9,186 bases of DNA. It comes from an uncultured Clostridia bacterium. GTDB taxonomy: Bacteria > Bacillota > Clostridia > UBA1381. The stretch lies in the NCBI GenBank assembly GCA_910578235.1, contig CAJTPP010000017.1, positions 1 through 9,186 on the forward strand, read 5' to 3'. The notes beneath the pieces were generated by a model. The model worked only from the letters and a program-made list of their open reading frames with translations. It was not told the origin of the DNA and made no database searches. Below, one piece after another: positions 1 through 7,020 of the stretch; the stretch's first letter is position 1; each line of letters starts with the position of its first letter. The position numbers and the translations under genes were made by a program.

Positions 1-617
1 TTCAGAAGCTCAGCCAGCTTACGCACTCCGACGCCTTTTGAAACGCCGTTTGCTACAACGTCAAGATACCTGTCTCCGCTGCGCACAGAATACCCGCTGT
101 CATATTTCTCCCGATAAACCGGCTCATATTTATCCAGCAGTTCCTTTTCTCCGATAAGCAGCACCTTTATCCACGGACGATTCCATACATCCTCCGGCAG
201 CTCGTAAACCACATCATAAGAACGCGTTAGAAAACGAGCCGTTTCACTGCACTTTCTGTAAACATAAACGGTTTCTCCGCTGTATACCTCAAAGCCAACT
301 TCAGGAAAGTCTTCGTATGCCTGCCTGACCGCCTGTTTGCGCTCCTCCTCAATAAAACGCTCAAACATAACCGTCTCCGTACCGTAATCATACAGCTTCG
401 CTCCGTTATGCAATACCGCGGGAGCGTTTATCCGCATCCGCGGCAAATACGCCCTCACAGCGTCAACCATTCTGCCTGTAGCCACAGTAAACAAACCGCC
501 GTTATCCATAAAATAACTGATTGCTTCCCTGTTTTTATCCGATATACTATGATCACTTTTGAGCAGTGTCGCGTCCATATCAGACACAAGCAAATATCCT
601 GAAAACTTATTTTTCAT
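1..617 (-). CDS. Cof-type HAD family phosphatase, 3' part cut off by window edge
   Basis: This is a haloacid dehalogenase-superfamily hydrolase of the Cof (IIB) type. The family usually removes phosphate from sugar phosphates or similar small molecules in the cytoplasm. The visible 205 residues begin with motif I SDMDATLL, giving nucleophile D13 and acid D15; alanine replaces the usual glycine after D15. Motif II is VATGR around T47, and a conserved lysine lies in the VSKGVG segment (K194). The region between motif II and K194 is the type II cap. Motif IV (GDxxND) would lie beyond the window, so completeness cannot be judged. The ATG at 617 overlaps the end of the GH13 gene by 11 nt, with a weak AGGGCGG ribosome site 6 nt upstream, which suggests translational coupling. 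The substrate is unknown. Its place at the end of a glycogen operon hints at a sugar-phosphate role, but that is inference. Confidence 0.88.
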   Translation of the reverse strand, partial: MKNKFSGYLLVSDMDATLLKSDHSISDKNREAISYFMDNGGLFTVATGRMVDAVRAYLPRMRINAPAVLHNGAKLYDYGTETVMFERFIEEERKQAVRQAYEDFPEVGFEVYSGETVYVYRKCSETARFLTRSYDVVYELPEDVWNRPWIKVLLIGEKELLDKYEPVYREKYDSGYSVRSGDRYLDVVANGVSKGVGVRKLAELL

Positions 618-2547
618 TTTTTTCCGCCCTGTAAACCTTTATCCATAGTCTCGGCATATCAATATAATATATGCCGTCCGCTGACTCGTGAATTTCATTT
701 TCGCTTGTCACGCAGGACATTTTCCGTATTCCGTATCTGCCAACGTCAATACGCGCCCTTTCCTCAGTCGTTCCCATATTGGCCACGACTATGAACTGTT
801 CATCCTCATGATATCTTATAAAGCCGTATACATGTCCCAGCTTGTGAACACTCTCAAATTCGCCAACAGAAAACGCCTTCGACAAATTACGAAGCCTAAT
901 CATCTTTTTATACCGCTCACGCACACGCCCGTCAGGATCAATTTCATCAATCTTATCCCAAGGAAAAGCGGCGCGGCAGAATGGATCACCATAACCCTGC
1001 ATACCTATTTCATCTCCGTAAAAAATACACGGAACTCCCGGCAGTGTCATCTGCAAACCGAGCACAAGCGTGGCTCTTTCCTTTGCAAGTTCCAGCGCGT
1101 AACCATCGAGCATAAACTGCGCCTGATATTCTTTTGACACGTCATGACGCGACGGCGCGTCGCCCATAAGCGTCATAATGCGCTCCACATCGTGGCTTGT
1201 CACCATATTAAGCAGTGAATAATAGGCGGGCGCGGGATAGTTTTCCTTAATACTCATAAGACGCGCGTCAAATTCCTCCGCGTCAATTTTTCCGCTCACT
1301 CCGTCTATAAGCGCGAGACGCATAGGATAATTCATTACAGAGTCAAGCTCATTTCCGAGAAAATACTCGCGGCGTTCGCCGTAGGCGCTTTTATTGGAAG
1401 CGTCCTCCCACACCTCGCCTATAATGACCGCATCCTTATCCGCGCTCTTGACGCCACGCCGAAGCTCCTTTACAAAAAAGCCGGGAAGCTCGTCTACCAC
1501 ATCCAGCCGCCATCCCGAAGCGCCGTTTTTTATCCACCGCTTCACAATAGCGTCATTATCCGAGAGCAAATATTTTCTGCACGCCTCGCTTTGCTCCTCT
1601 ATCTGCGGCAAAGTCGTCATTCCCCACCATGACTCATACACCTCAGGCCAGTCCATAAAGCGAAACCATGTGTAATACGGCGACTCCTGTGACTGATACG
1701 CTCCCACGCTGTCATACTCTCCGTCCTTATTAAAATAACGGCTGTTGCTGCCGGTATGATTAAACACACCGTCAAGAATAATGCGTATTCCCATATCCTT
1801 AGCTTTTTTACACAGTTCCTTAAAAGTCTTTTCGTCTCCAAACATAGGATCTATCTGCTCATAATCGCCCGTGTCATATTTATGATTGGAATACGCCTTA
1901 AAAATTGGATTAAGATAAATTACCGATATACCCAGCTCTTTGAGATACGGCAGTTTTTTTATAACTCCCTTCAGATTGCCGCCGAAGAAATCATTCGCCT
2001 TATATACTCCTCCGAACTGCTCCGCCTTATAAAAAGGCTGATCATGCCACTCCCGCTTTATTATATCAGTACGATTACCGAGAAACGATCCGTCCTCATT
2101 GCCGTTACAGAAACGGTCAACAAAAATCTGATACGCGACGCCTGTTTTAAACCAGTCGGGAGTTTCATAATCGGAGTTATACACTGTTATCTGATATGAG
2201 TTATTGGGATAATTAAAGCTCATTTCACCCAGACCGCCAAGGTTTTTGGAATTATTTCCGTAATAAACCATTCCATGGTCGGCTTCAAGCTCAAAATAAT
2301 ACCAGATCAGTCCCGCCTCTTCCGGCATTTTCACGCTGACCGAGTAAATGCAATGCCCTCCCACATCAAATGTATATGGCATATCAACGCGCTTTTCCGC
2401 GCCGCCGTCACGCTTATAGACAAGACGCACAGCCGACGGAATACCGGCCTCCGACACAGCCAGACGAAATGTCACCTCCGTACCGCATGTAACCGCTCCA
2501 AACGGCTCTCTGTAAAATTTCTGCCTTGAATTATGCTCTATATTCAT
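607..2547 (-). CDS. Cytoplasmic GH13 alpha-glucanase (neopullulanase / alpha-amylase-like)
   Basis: A 646-residue alpha-amylase-superfamily hydrolase that would cut alpha-1,4 (possibly alpha-1,6) links in glycogen or maltodextrins. An N-terminal beta-sandwich (about 1-120) precedes the TIM barrel, which opens with GVAYQIFVDRF. The conserved GH13 regions are DGVFNH (259-264), GWRLDVVDE (nucleophile D349), GEVWED (acid/base E378) and SHD (D453). SHD in place of NHD also occurs in neopullulanase and cyclomaltodextrinase relatives. A C-terminal beta domain follows. There is no signal peptide, so the enzyme is probably intracellular and acts on stored polymer. The frame is open to a GTG at 2586, but that codon lies inside a hairpin stem with no ribosome site. 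The ATG at 2547 has AAGGGGG five nt upstream and is preferred. The gene starts 63 nt after glgP. The exact subfamily and bond specificity are uncertain. Confidence 0.9.
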   Translation of the reverse strand: MNIEHNSRQKFYREPFGAVTCGTEVTFRLAVSEAGIPSAVRLVYKRDGGAEKRVDMPYTFDVGGHCIYSVSVKMPEEAGLIWYYFELEADHGMVYYGNNSKNLGGLGEMSFNYPNNSYQITVYNSDYETPDWFKTGVAYQIFVDRFCNGNEDGSFLGNRTDIIKREWHDQPFYKAEQFGGVYKANDFFGGNLKGVIKKLPYLKELGISVIYLNPIFKAYSNHKYDTGDYEQIDPMFGDEKTFKELCKKAKDMGIRIILDGVFNHTGSNSRYFNKDGEYDSVGAYQSQESPYYTWFRFMDWPEVYESWWGMTTLPQIEEQSEACRKYLLSDNDAIVKRWIKNGASGWRLDVVDELPGFFVKELRRGVKSADKDAVIIGEVWEDASNKSAYGERREYFLGNELDSVMNYPMRLALIDGVSGKIDAEEFDARLMSIKENYPAPAYYSLLNMVTSHDVERIMTLMGDAPSRHDVSKEYQAQFMLDGYALELAKERATLVLGLQMTLPGVPCIFYGDEIGMQGYGDPFCRAAFPWDKIDEIDPDGRVRERYKKMIRLRNLSKAFSVGEFESVHKLGHVYGFIRYHEDEQFIVVANMGTTEERARIDVGRYGIRKMSCVTSENEIHESADGIYYIDMPRLWIKVYRAEKNEK

Positions 2548-2552
2548 ATAAG

Positions 2553-2559
2553 CCCCCTT
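2553..2559 (-). promoter_or_regulatory. Ribosome binding site that sets the GH13 start
   Basis: On the minus strand AAGGGGG sits five nt before the ATG at 2547. The longer open frame, which begins with GTG at 2586, has no comparable site, and its start codon lies within the hairpin stem. This decides for the shorter protein. Confidence 0.8.
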
Positions 2560-2565
2560 ATGCTC

Positions 2566-2593
2566 AAAAGAAGTGACCGCAGTCACTTCTTTT
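2566..2593 (-). terminator. Perfect 12-bp hairpin with UGCG tetraloop between glgP and the GH13 gene
   Basis: Read on the minus strand, AAAAGAAGTGAC pairs perfectly with GTCACTTCTTTT around the loop TGCG. The transcript would carry a C(UGCG)G cap, a member of the stable UNCG tetraloop class; the plus-strand copy has CGCA and no such cap. The A-rich 5' arm and T-rich 3' arm resemble an intrinsic terminator, although the U tract is short and broken by a C. It starts 17 nt after the glgP stop. No promoter is visible between it and the GH13 start, so partial termination (attenuation) or protection of the upstream mRNA 3' end fits better than a full stop. Confidence 0.7.
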
Positions 2594-2610
2594 AAGTGTT
2601 TTTGTCTAAA

Positions 2611-5082
2611 TTACTTTATCGGCTTAAGATGCCAGATTTTATCATTATATTCACCAATTGTCCTGTCACTTGAGAAGAAGCCTGACATAGCCGTGTTCAT
2701 AACAGCCATTTCAATCCACTTGGATCTATTCTGATAGTCAGCCGAAATCTTTTCCTGCGTGCGCATATACTCCTCAAAATCTCTCAGTACCATATATGTG
2801 TCGGGATAACCGTAATCGCCGAACAGCAGTGTCTGATACAGATCCTGGAATATGCTTGTATTGCCCGGAATAATGCTTCCGTCAATAAGCATTTCAAGAG
2901 CGCGTCTCAAAACATTATTTGTAGAATATATAGTCTTAACCTCGTCATTACCAGCGTATTTAAGTCTCGCGGCAACCTCGTCAGCCTTAAGACCGAATAT
3001 ATAGATATTATCCTCGCCGACCTGCTCAAGCATCTCCACATTCGCGCCGTCAAGCGTGCCGATTGTAAGCGCGCCGTTCAGCATAAACTTCATGTTACCC
3101 GTGCCTGAAGCTTCCTTACCCGCAGTTGAAATCTGCTCCGAAACATCCGCGGCTGTAATAATTTTTTCCGCAATTGACACGCCGTAATTTTCTATAAACA
3201 CAACTTTAATCTTATCATTAATTCTTTTATCATTATTAATAAGATCAGCAACCGAGTTTATAAGCTTTATAATATTTTTCGCTCTTACATAACCCGGAGC
3301 CGCCTTCGCGCCGAAAATATATGTTTTCGGATAATAATTCTTAGCATAGTCGGCATCGTCAATCAGCCTGTTATACTCAGCGATAATATGCAGCACATTC
3401 ATCATCTGACGCTTATATTCGTGAAGTCTCTTACACTGCACGTCAAAAATTGACTCAGGATTAATATCAACACCGTTATGCGCTTTAATATATTCCGCAA
3501 GCGCAATCTTGTTTTTCTTCTTTATATCATCAAACTTTTTCTGGAAATCCTTATCCTTGGCAAACTTCGCAAGACCTGCCAGCTTCTCTGAATTTTTCAG
3601 CCAGCCCTTGCCGATCTTTGAGTCAATAAGCTCCGTCAGTTCAGGGTTGCAGTTTGCTATCCATCTTCTGAACGTGATACCGTTCGTGATAGCGTGGAAA
3701 CGCTTTTTATCAAGAACATAATAATCACGGAAAATATCATCCTTCAAAATTTCCGTATGCAGCTGAGAAACGCCGTTTACGGCAAAACAGCTTGCAAGGC
3801 AGAGATTTGCCATGTTAACCTGATTATTCGCAATAACAGCCATCCACTGATGCTTGCCCTCGTCTCCCGGATATACCGCTTCCAGCGTCTCCATAAGACG
3901 TCTGTTTATTTCCTCAACGATCATGTATACTCTCGGAACTATCTCACGGAACATATTCACATTCCACTTTTCAAGCGCCTCGCTCATAACCGTATGGTTT
4001 GTATACGCAAATACATGAGTAACAATTTCCCACGCTTCGTCCCATCCAAGCTCCTTTTCGTCCATCAAAAGACGCATCATTTCAGGAATTGCAAGCGTTG
4101 GGTGCGTATCGTTAATATGAATAACTATTTTCTCCGGAAGCTTTGACCAGTCGTTTCCGTTTCTGTCCTCAAACTCCTTCAAAATCCACTGCAAAGTGGC
4201 TGACACAAGGAAATACTGCTGTCTCAGTCTCAGCTTCTTACCGTCGTCAGTAGTATCGTCAGGATAAAGAATGCCTGAAATCTGTTTCGCGAGAGCCTTT
4301 GCCTCCATCATTTTGTTAAATGTGCTCTGATCATATCTTATCATGTCCACATCTGTCGGTATAGTCGCTCCCCAAAGTCTGAGCTTATTAACTATCTTTG
4401 AGTCATATCCTACTAACGGAACATCATATGGCATAGCCAAAACCGTACTCTCATTTCTGTGTCTGAATACCATCTTGCCGTCAACCCATTCACAGTCAAT
4501 CTGTCCGCCGAATACAACCTTAACGGCCTCCTCCGGTCTGGAAATTTCCCACGCATTGCCGTGTTCAAGCCATTCATCCGGCAACTCCGTCTGATAACCC
4601 TCCACTATCTTCTGTCTGAACAAACCGTGCTCATATCGGATTGAACATCCGTATGCCGGAAGATCCATTGTAGTAAGAGAGTCAACAAAACAAGCCGCTA
4701 AACGTCCGAGGCCTCCGTTGCCGAGACCGGCGTCATTCTCCATTTCCGCAATTTCAGGAAGCGTATATCCAAGATCCGCCAATACATGCTGATATTCATC
4801 TGTCTGCATTAAATTAAGAATATTTGTGCAGAGAAGTCTGCCCATAAGAAACTCAAACGAAAGATAATAAAGCTTCTTTGAGCCTTCCTTTTTCACCTGC
4901 TTATGTGACTTCGCCCATCTTTCCATAATTCGGTCGCGCACAGTCAGCGCGCACGCGGTATACACCATATGCGGAGTCGCTTCTTCCATCACTTTACCGA
5001 AATGTCTGCTTACCTTGCCGACAATTTCTTTTTTCAATGCTTCTTCAGAAGCCGTCAGCTTTGCTGTTTTAGCTTGTGCCAT
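2611..5082 (-). CDS. glgP: Glycogen/maltodextrin phosphorylase (GT35)
   Basis: This 823-residue protein is a pyridoxal-phosphate-dependent alpha-glucan phosphorylase. It releases glucose 1-phosphate from the non-reducing ends of glycogen or maltodextrin using orthophosphate. The length is typical for the family. Visible landmarks are YYLSFEFLMGR (72-82), GNGGLGRLAACF (121-132), NDTHP (324-328), KRLHEYKRQ (551-559) and the cofactor motif EASGTGNMK, whose lysine K665 would form the Schiff base. The short N-terminus lacks the serine-phosphorylation segment of animal enzymes. The ATG at 5082 is followed by MAQAKTAKL. An AAGGGG at 5095-5100 is 12 nt upstream, a rather long spacing. The gene begins 36 nt after glgA, with no promoter or terminator visible in the gap, so it is probably co-transcribed with glgA. 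The substrate preference (glycogen or short dextrins) cannot be read from sequence. Confidence 0.97.
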   Translation of the reverse strand: MAQAKTAKLTASEEALKKEIVGKVSRHFGKVMEEATPHMVYTACALTVRDRIMERWAKSHKQVKKEGSKKLYYLSFEFLMGRLLCTNILNLMQTDEYQHVLADLGYTLPEIAEMENDAGLGNGGLGRLAACFVDSLTTMDLPAYGCSIRYEHGLFRQKIVEGYQTELPDEWLEHGNAWEISRPEEAVKVVFGGQIDCEWVDGKMVFRHRNESTVLAMPYDVPLVGYDSKIVNKLRLWGATIPTDVDMIRYDQSTFNKMMEAKALAKQISGILYPDDTTDDGKKLRLRQQYFLVSATLQWILKEFEDRNGNDWSKLPEKIVIHINDTHPTLAIPEMMRLLMDEKELGWDEAWEIVTHVFAYTNHTVMSEALEKWNVNMFREIVPRVYMIVEEINRRLMETLEAVYPGDEGKHQWMAVIANNQVNMANLCLASCFAVNGVSQLHTEILKDDIFRDYYVLDKKRFHAITNGITFRRWIANCNPELTELIDSKIGKGWLKNSEKLAGLAKFAKDKDFQKKFDDIKKKNKIALAEYIKAHNGVDINPESIFDVQCKRLHEYKRQMMNVLHIIAEYNRLIDDADYAKNYYPKTYIFGAKAAPGYVRAKNIIKLINSVADLINNDKRINDKIKVVFIENYGVSIAEKIITAADVSEQISTAGKEASGTGNMKFMLNGALTIGTLDGANVEMLEQVGEDNIYIFGLKADEVAARLKYAGNDEVKTIYSTNNVLRRALEMLIDGSIIPGNTSIFQDLYQTLLFGDYGYPDTYMVLRDFEEYMRTQEKISADYQNRSKWIEMAVMNTAMSGFFSSDRTIGEYNDKIWHLKPIK

Positions 5083-5118
5083 ATTTTTCTACATCCCCTT
5101 TTAACTTTCTCTTATATA

Positions 5119-6894
5119 TTATGAAGTTTTTTTATCATCATCTGTCTTTGCGGCCGTTTTCTTTTTAGCCGCAGAGGTTTTTGATGTTGTTGTTTTAGCT
5201 TTGGTAGTTTTTGCCGCTGTCTTTTTAGCTGTTGTTTTTTTAGCCGCTGTTTTCCCTGCTGAAGTGTTTTTAACCGTTTTTTCTTCTTCAAAAGGATTTG
5301 CAATCTTTACTATTTCAGGCTCCATCGCAATTTTTGCCGCAGCGTCGGCCGCGGCGTCAGCGTCAGCCTGTATAGACTTTTCAAAATGACTGTCTTCCTT
5401 CTTCGGAGTTGTCTTTGTCACTTTCCTGTCAGAAGTTTTTTTTCCAAGCAAATCGTAAATACCCGTAAGCTCCTGATACATATTTATATACTTGTCAGCA
5501 GACACATTCCATGAATAGTCAACGGACATACCGTTATCAATAATATTTTTCCACTCATCTTTTCTGTCATAGTAAATATTCATTGCGTACCAGATAATCT
5601 GCATCATTTCATCGGCGTTATAATTCGCGAATGAAAAACCGGTACCCTCGCCGGTGTACTCATTGTACGGCCATACGGTATCTTTTAATCCGCCCGTCTC
5701 GCGCACAATCGGAACTGTGCCGTATCTCATGCTGATAAGCTGAGACAAACCGCATGGCTCAAAGCGTGACGGCATCAAAAACGCGTCGCATGCCGCGTAA
5801 ATCTTATGAGACATCTCATTTGAAAAATAAATCTGCGCCGAGAAACGGTCAGGATACTTCCACGCGTAGTGTCTGAACAGATTTTCATACTTCTCATCGC
5901 CTGTTCCGAGCACAACCACCTGCAAACCTCCCGCGCAAAGCTCCTCCATCTTATAAGCCACAAGATCAAGCCCCTTCTGATCCGTAAGACGGGAAACAAC
6001 TCCGATCATCATTCTGTCAGGATCAACGGGAAAACCAAGCTCTTGCTGAAGCTTTATCTTATTTTCGGTCTTTTTCTTATGAACTGTTTTTGCGGTATAC
6101 TTCTGATAAATCATATTATCTGTCTGCGGGTTCCAATCAGTATATGAAATACCGTTAACTATACCCATAAGATCATTTTGTCTCGCCCGAAGCAGATTAT
6201 GCAGACCTTCCCCATACTCCTCAGAAGTAATTTCGCCGGCATAAGTTGAGCTTACCGTTGTAATCTTGTTGGCATATACCATACCGCCCTTTAAAAGATT
6301 GGCATCCTTATAATATTCCAGCTTATCGGGAGTAAAATAGTAATCGCTTATTCCCATAGCGTCCTTGATCTTCTTGAAATCCCATCTGCCCTGGAATTTC
6401 AGATTATGAATTGTCATAACCGTCTTAATCCCGCGGAAGAACGGATTATCCTGAAAAGTGTCAAGGAATACAGGTATAGGTCCTGTCTGCCAATCGTTAC
6501 AGTTAATAACGTCAGGTCTGAAATCTATTGTCGGCAAAAGCGACAGCACCGCCTTTGAGAAAAATATAAACTTCTCGCAGTCAAGATGAATGAAGTCATA
6601 AGGCTTATCACCGTTAAAGTAAAACTTATTATCTATAAAATAGAAAATACATCCGTTATGCTCCAGTTCAAATACGCCGGCATATTGCTTTCTCCATGCC
6701 ATATCAATATAGATATGGTCTATATATCTCATTTTATCCTTATATTCCTGAGGTATACAATTATAAAGAGGCAGAATTACCCGCGCGTCAACGCCCTTTT
6801 CACGGAGAGTGGCCGGCAAAGAGCCGGCAACATCGCCCAATCCCCCTGTTTTAACAAAAGGAGCAGCTTCAGAAGTAGCAAATAAAACTTTCAT
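5119..6894 (-). CDS. glgA: Glycogen synthase, ADP-glucose type (GT5), with a long basic C-terminal tail
   Basis: This enzyme transfers glucose from ADP-glucose to the non-reducing end of an alpha-1,4-glucan. The 591-residue protein starts MKVLFATSEAAPFVKTGGLGD, with the substrate-binding KTGGLGDV motif at 15-22. Other landmarks are NCNDWQTG (about 131-138), TIHNLKFQG (161-169), GIVNGI (244-249), VVSRLTDQKG (299-308, with the conserved Arg and Lys) and SRFEPCGL (376-383, with the catalytic-site Glu). N133 occupies the place of the histidine found in E. coli GlgA. The GT5 core ends near residue 484; bacterial GlgA is usually about 480 residues. About 107 further residues form a low-complexity tail, listed separately. 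The ATG at 6894 has AAAGGA six nt upstream. An in-frame ATG at 6912 falls at the predicted transcript 5' end and is rejected. A promoter lies just upstream. Confidence 0.96.
   Translation of the reverse strand: MKVLFATSEAAPFVKTGGLGDVAGSLPATLREKGVDARVILPLYNCIPQEYKDKMRYIDHIYIDMAWRKQYAGVFELEHNGCIFYFIDNKFYFNGDKPYDFIHLDCEKFIFFSKAVLSLLPTIDFRPDVINCNDWQTGPIPVFLDTFQDNPFFRGIKTVMTIHNLKFQGRWDFKKIKDAMGISDYYFTPDKLEYYKDANLLKGGMVYANKITTVSSTYAGEITSEEYGEGLHNLLRARQNDLMGIVNGISYTDWNPQTDNMIYQKYTAKTVHKKKTENKIKLQQELGFPVDPDRMMIGVVSRLTDQKGLDLVAYKMEELCAGGLQVVVLGTGDEKYENLFRHYAWKYPDRFSAQIYFSNEMSHKIYAACDAFLMPSRFEPCGLSQLISMRYGTVPIVRETGGLKDTVWPYNEYTGEGTGFSFANYNADEMMQIIWYAMNIYYDRKDEWKNIIDNGMSVDYSWNVSADKYINMYQELTGIYDLLGKKTSDRKVTKTTPKKEDSHFEKSIQADADAAADAAAKIAMEPEIVKIANPFEEEKTVKNTSAGKTAAKKTTAKKTAAKTTKAKTTTSKTSAAKKKTAAKTDDDKKTS
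5122..5442 (-). other. C-terminal low-complexity tail of GlgA (Lys/Thr/Ala-rich, H1-like)
   Basis: These codons encode residues 485-591 of GlgA, beyond the catalytic core. The first half is mixed and alanine/acid-rich: a KTTPKKED segment, then DADAAADAAAK, then NPFEEEK. The last 53 residues are strongly basic: by my count 17 Lys, 15 Thr and 11 Ala, with three TAAK units and only three acidic residues, the DDD near the end. There are no aromatic residues in these 53. This resembles disordered tails of bacterial histone-H1-like proteins. The function is unknown; binding to nucleic acid, polyphosphate, membrane or another protein are all possible. The DNA is made of near-repeated AAA/ACA/GCT codons with two runs of seven A. 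Confidence 0.85.
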
Positions 6895-6900
6895 AATTAT

Positions 6901-6910
6901 TCCTTTCTCC
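6901..6910 (-). promoter_or_regulatory. Ribosome binding site that sets the glgA start
   Basis: GGAGAAAGGA on the minus strand ends six nt before the ATG at 6894. It overlaps the alternative ATG at 6912, which therefore cannot be the efficient start. The downstream ATG also matches the usual GlgA N-terminus, MKVLF. Confidence 0.85.
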
Positions 6911-6919
6911 ATTTTAAAT

Positions 6920-6946
6920 ATTATACCAATATATTCTTTTTGTCAA
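6920..6946 (-). promoter_or_regulatory. Sigma-A-type promoter with extended -10, upstream of glgA
   Basis: On the minus strand TTGACA (6946-6941) and TATAAT (6925-6920) both match consensus. The spacer is 15 bp, slightly short, but a TG one base before the -10 (6928-6927) makes an extended -10 element, which compensates for poor spacing. Transcription would start near 6912-6914, giving a leader of about 20 nt to the glgA ATG. It would drive glgA and the genes beyond it independently of the promoter of glgC. Confidence 0.8.
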
Positions 6947-6955
6947 TCAATCCGA

Positions 6956-6976
6956 TTAAATTACGTGTAAATTTAA
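6956..6976. promoter_or_regulatory. 21-bp AT-rich palindrome upstream of the glgA promoter
   Basis: The plus strand reads TTAAA TTAC GT GTAA A TTTAA. The arms TTAAATTAC and GTAATTTAA are perfect apart from one extra A in the right arm. Its centre is about 20 bp upstream of the -35, roughly position -52 from the predicted start, a common place for an activator. It could be a regulator site or simply an AT-rich UP-like element; no known operator was recognised. Confidence 0.35.
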
Positions 6977-6978
6977 CA

Positions 6979-7005
6979 GGGCTGCCCGAGGAAACGGGCA
7001 GTCCC
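6979..7005 (-). terminator. GC-rich hairpin after glgD, terminator-like with poor U tract
   Basis: CTGCCCG (minus strand, 7001-6995) pairs with CGGGCAG (6988-6982) around a six-base loop. An outer GGG/CCC pairing extends the stem past a single bulged base, for ten pairs in all. It lies 15 nt beyond the glgD stop. The following minus-strand bases are TGTTAAATTT, so the U tract is weak, and termination may be incomplete. It would close a glgC-glgD transcript before the glgA promoter. Confidence 0.65.
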
Positions 7006-7020
7006 ATTATGTAATTATAA

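Noticed and set aside
1756..2199. Plus-strand open frame of 147 residues opposite the GH13 gene
   Set aside because: It is antisense to the catalytic barrel of a gene with all GH13 motifs intact, and is not recognisable as a protein.
5112..5303. Minus-strand 63-residue Lys/Gln-rich open frame
   Set aside because: It is the +1 frame of the GlgA tail, with no separate ribosome site seen. It is relevant only to possible slippage, noted in the findings.
5201..5389. Plus-strand open frame for a hydrophobic 62-residue peptide, toxin-like in look
   Set aside because: It is the mirror of the Lys/Ala-rich GlgA tail: complements of AAA, GCT and ACA codons give Phe, Val and Ala. I see no ribosome site or promoter for it.
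6910..6912. ATG at 6912 as the glgA start
   Set aside because: It lies at the predicted transcript start and is part of the ribosome-site region for the ATG at 6894.
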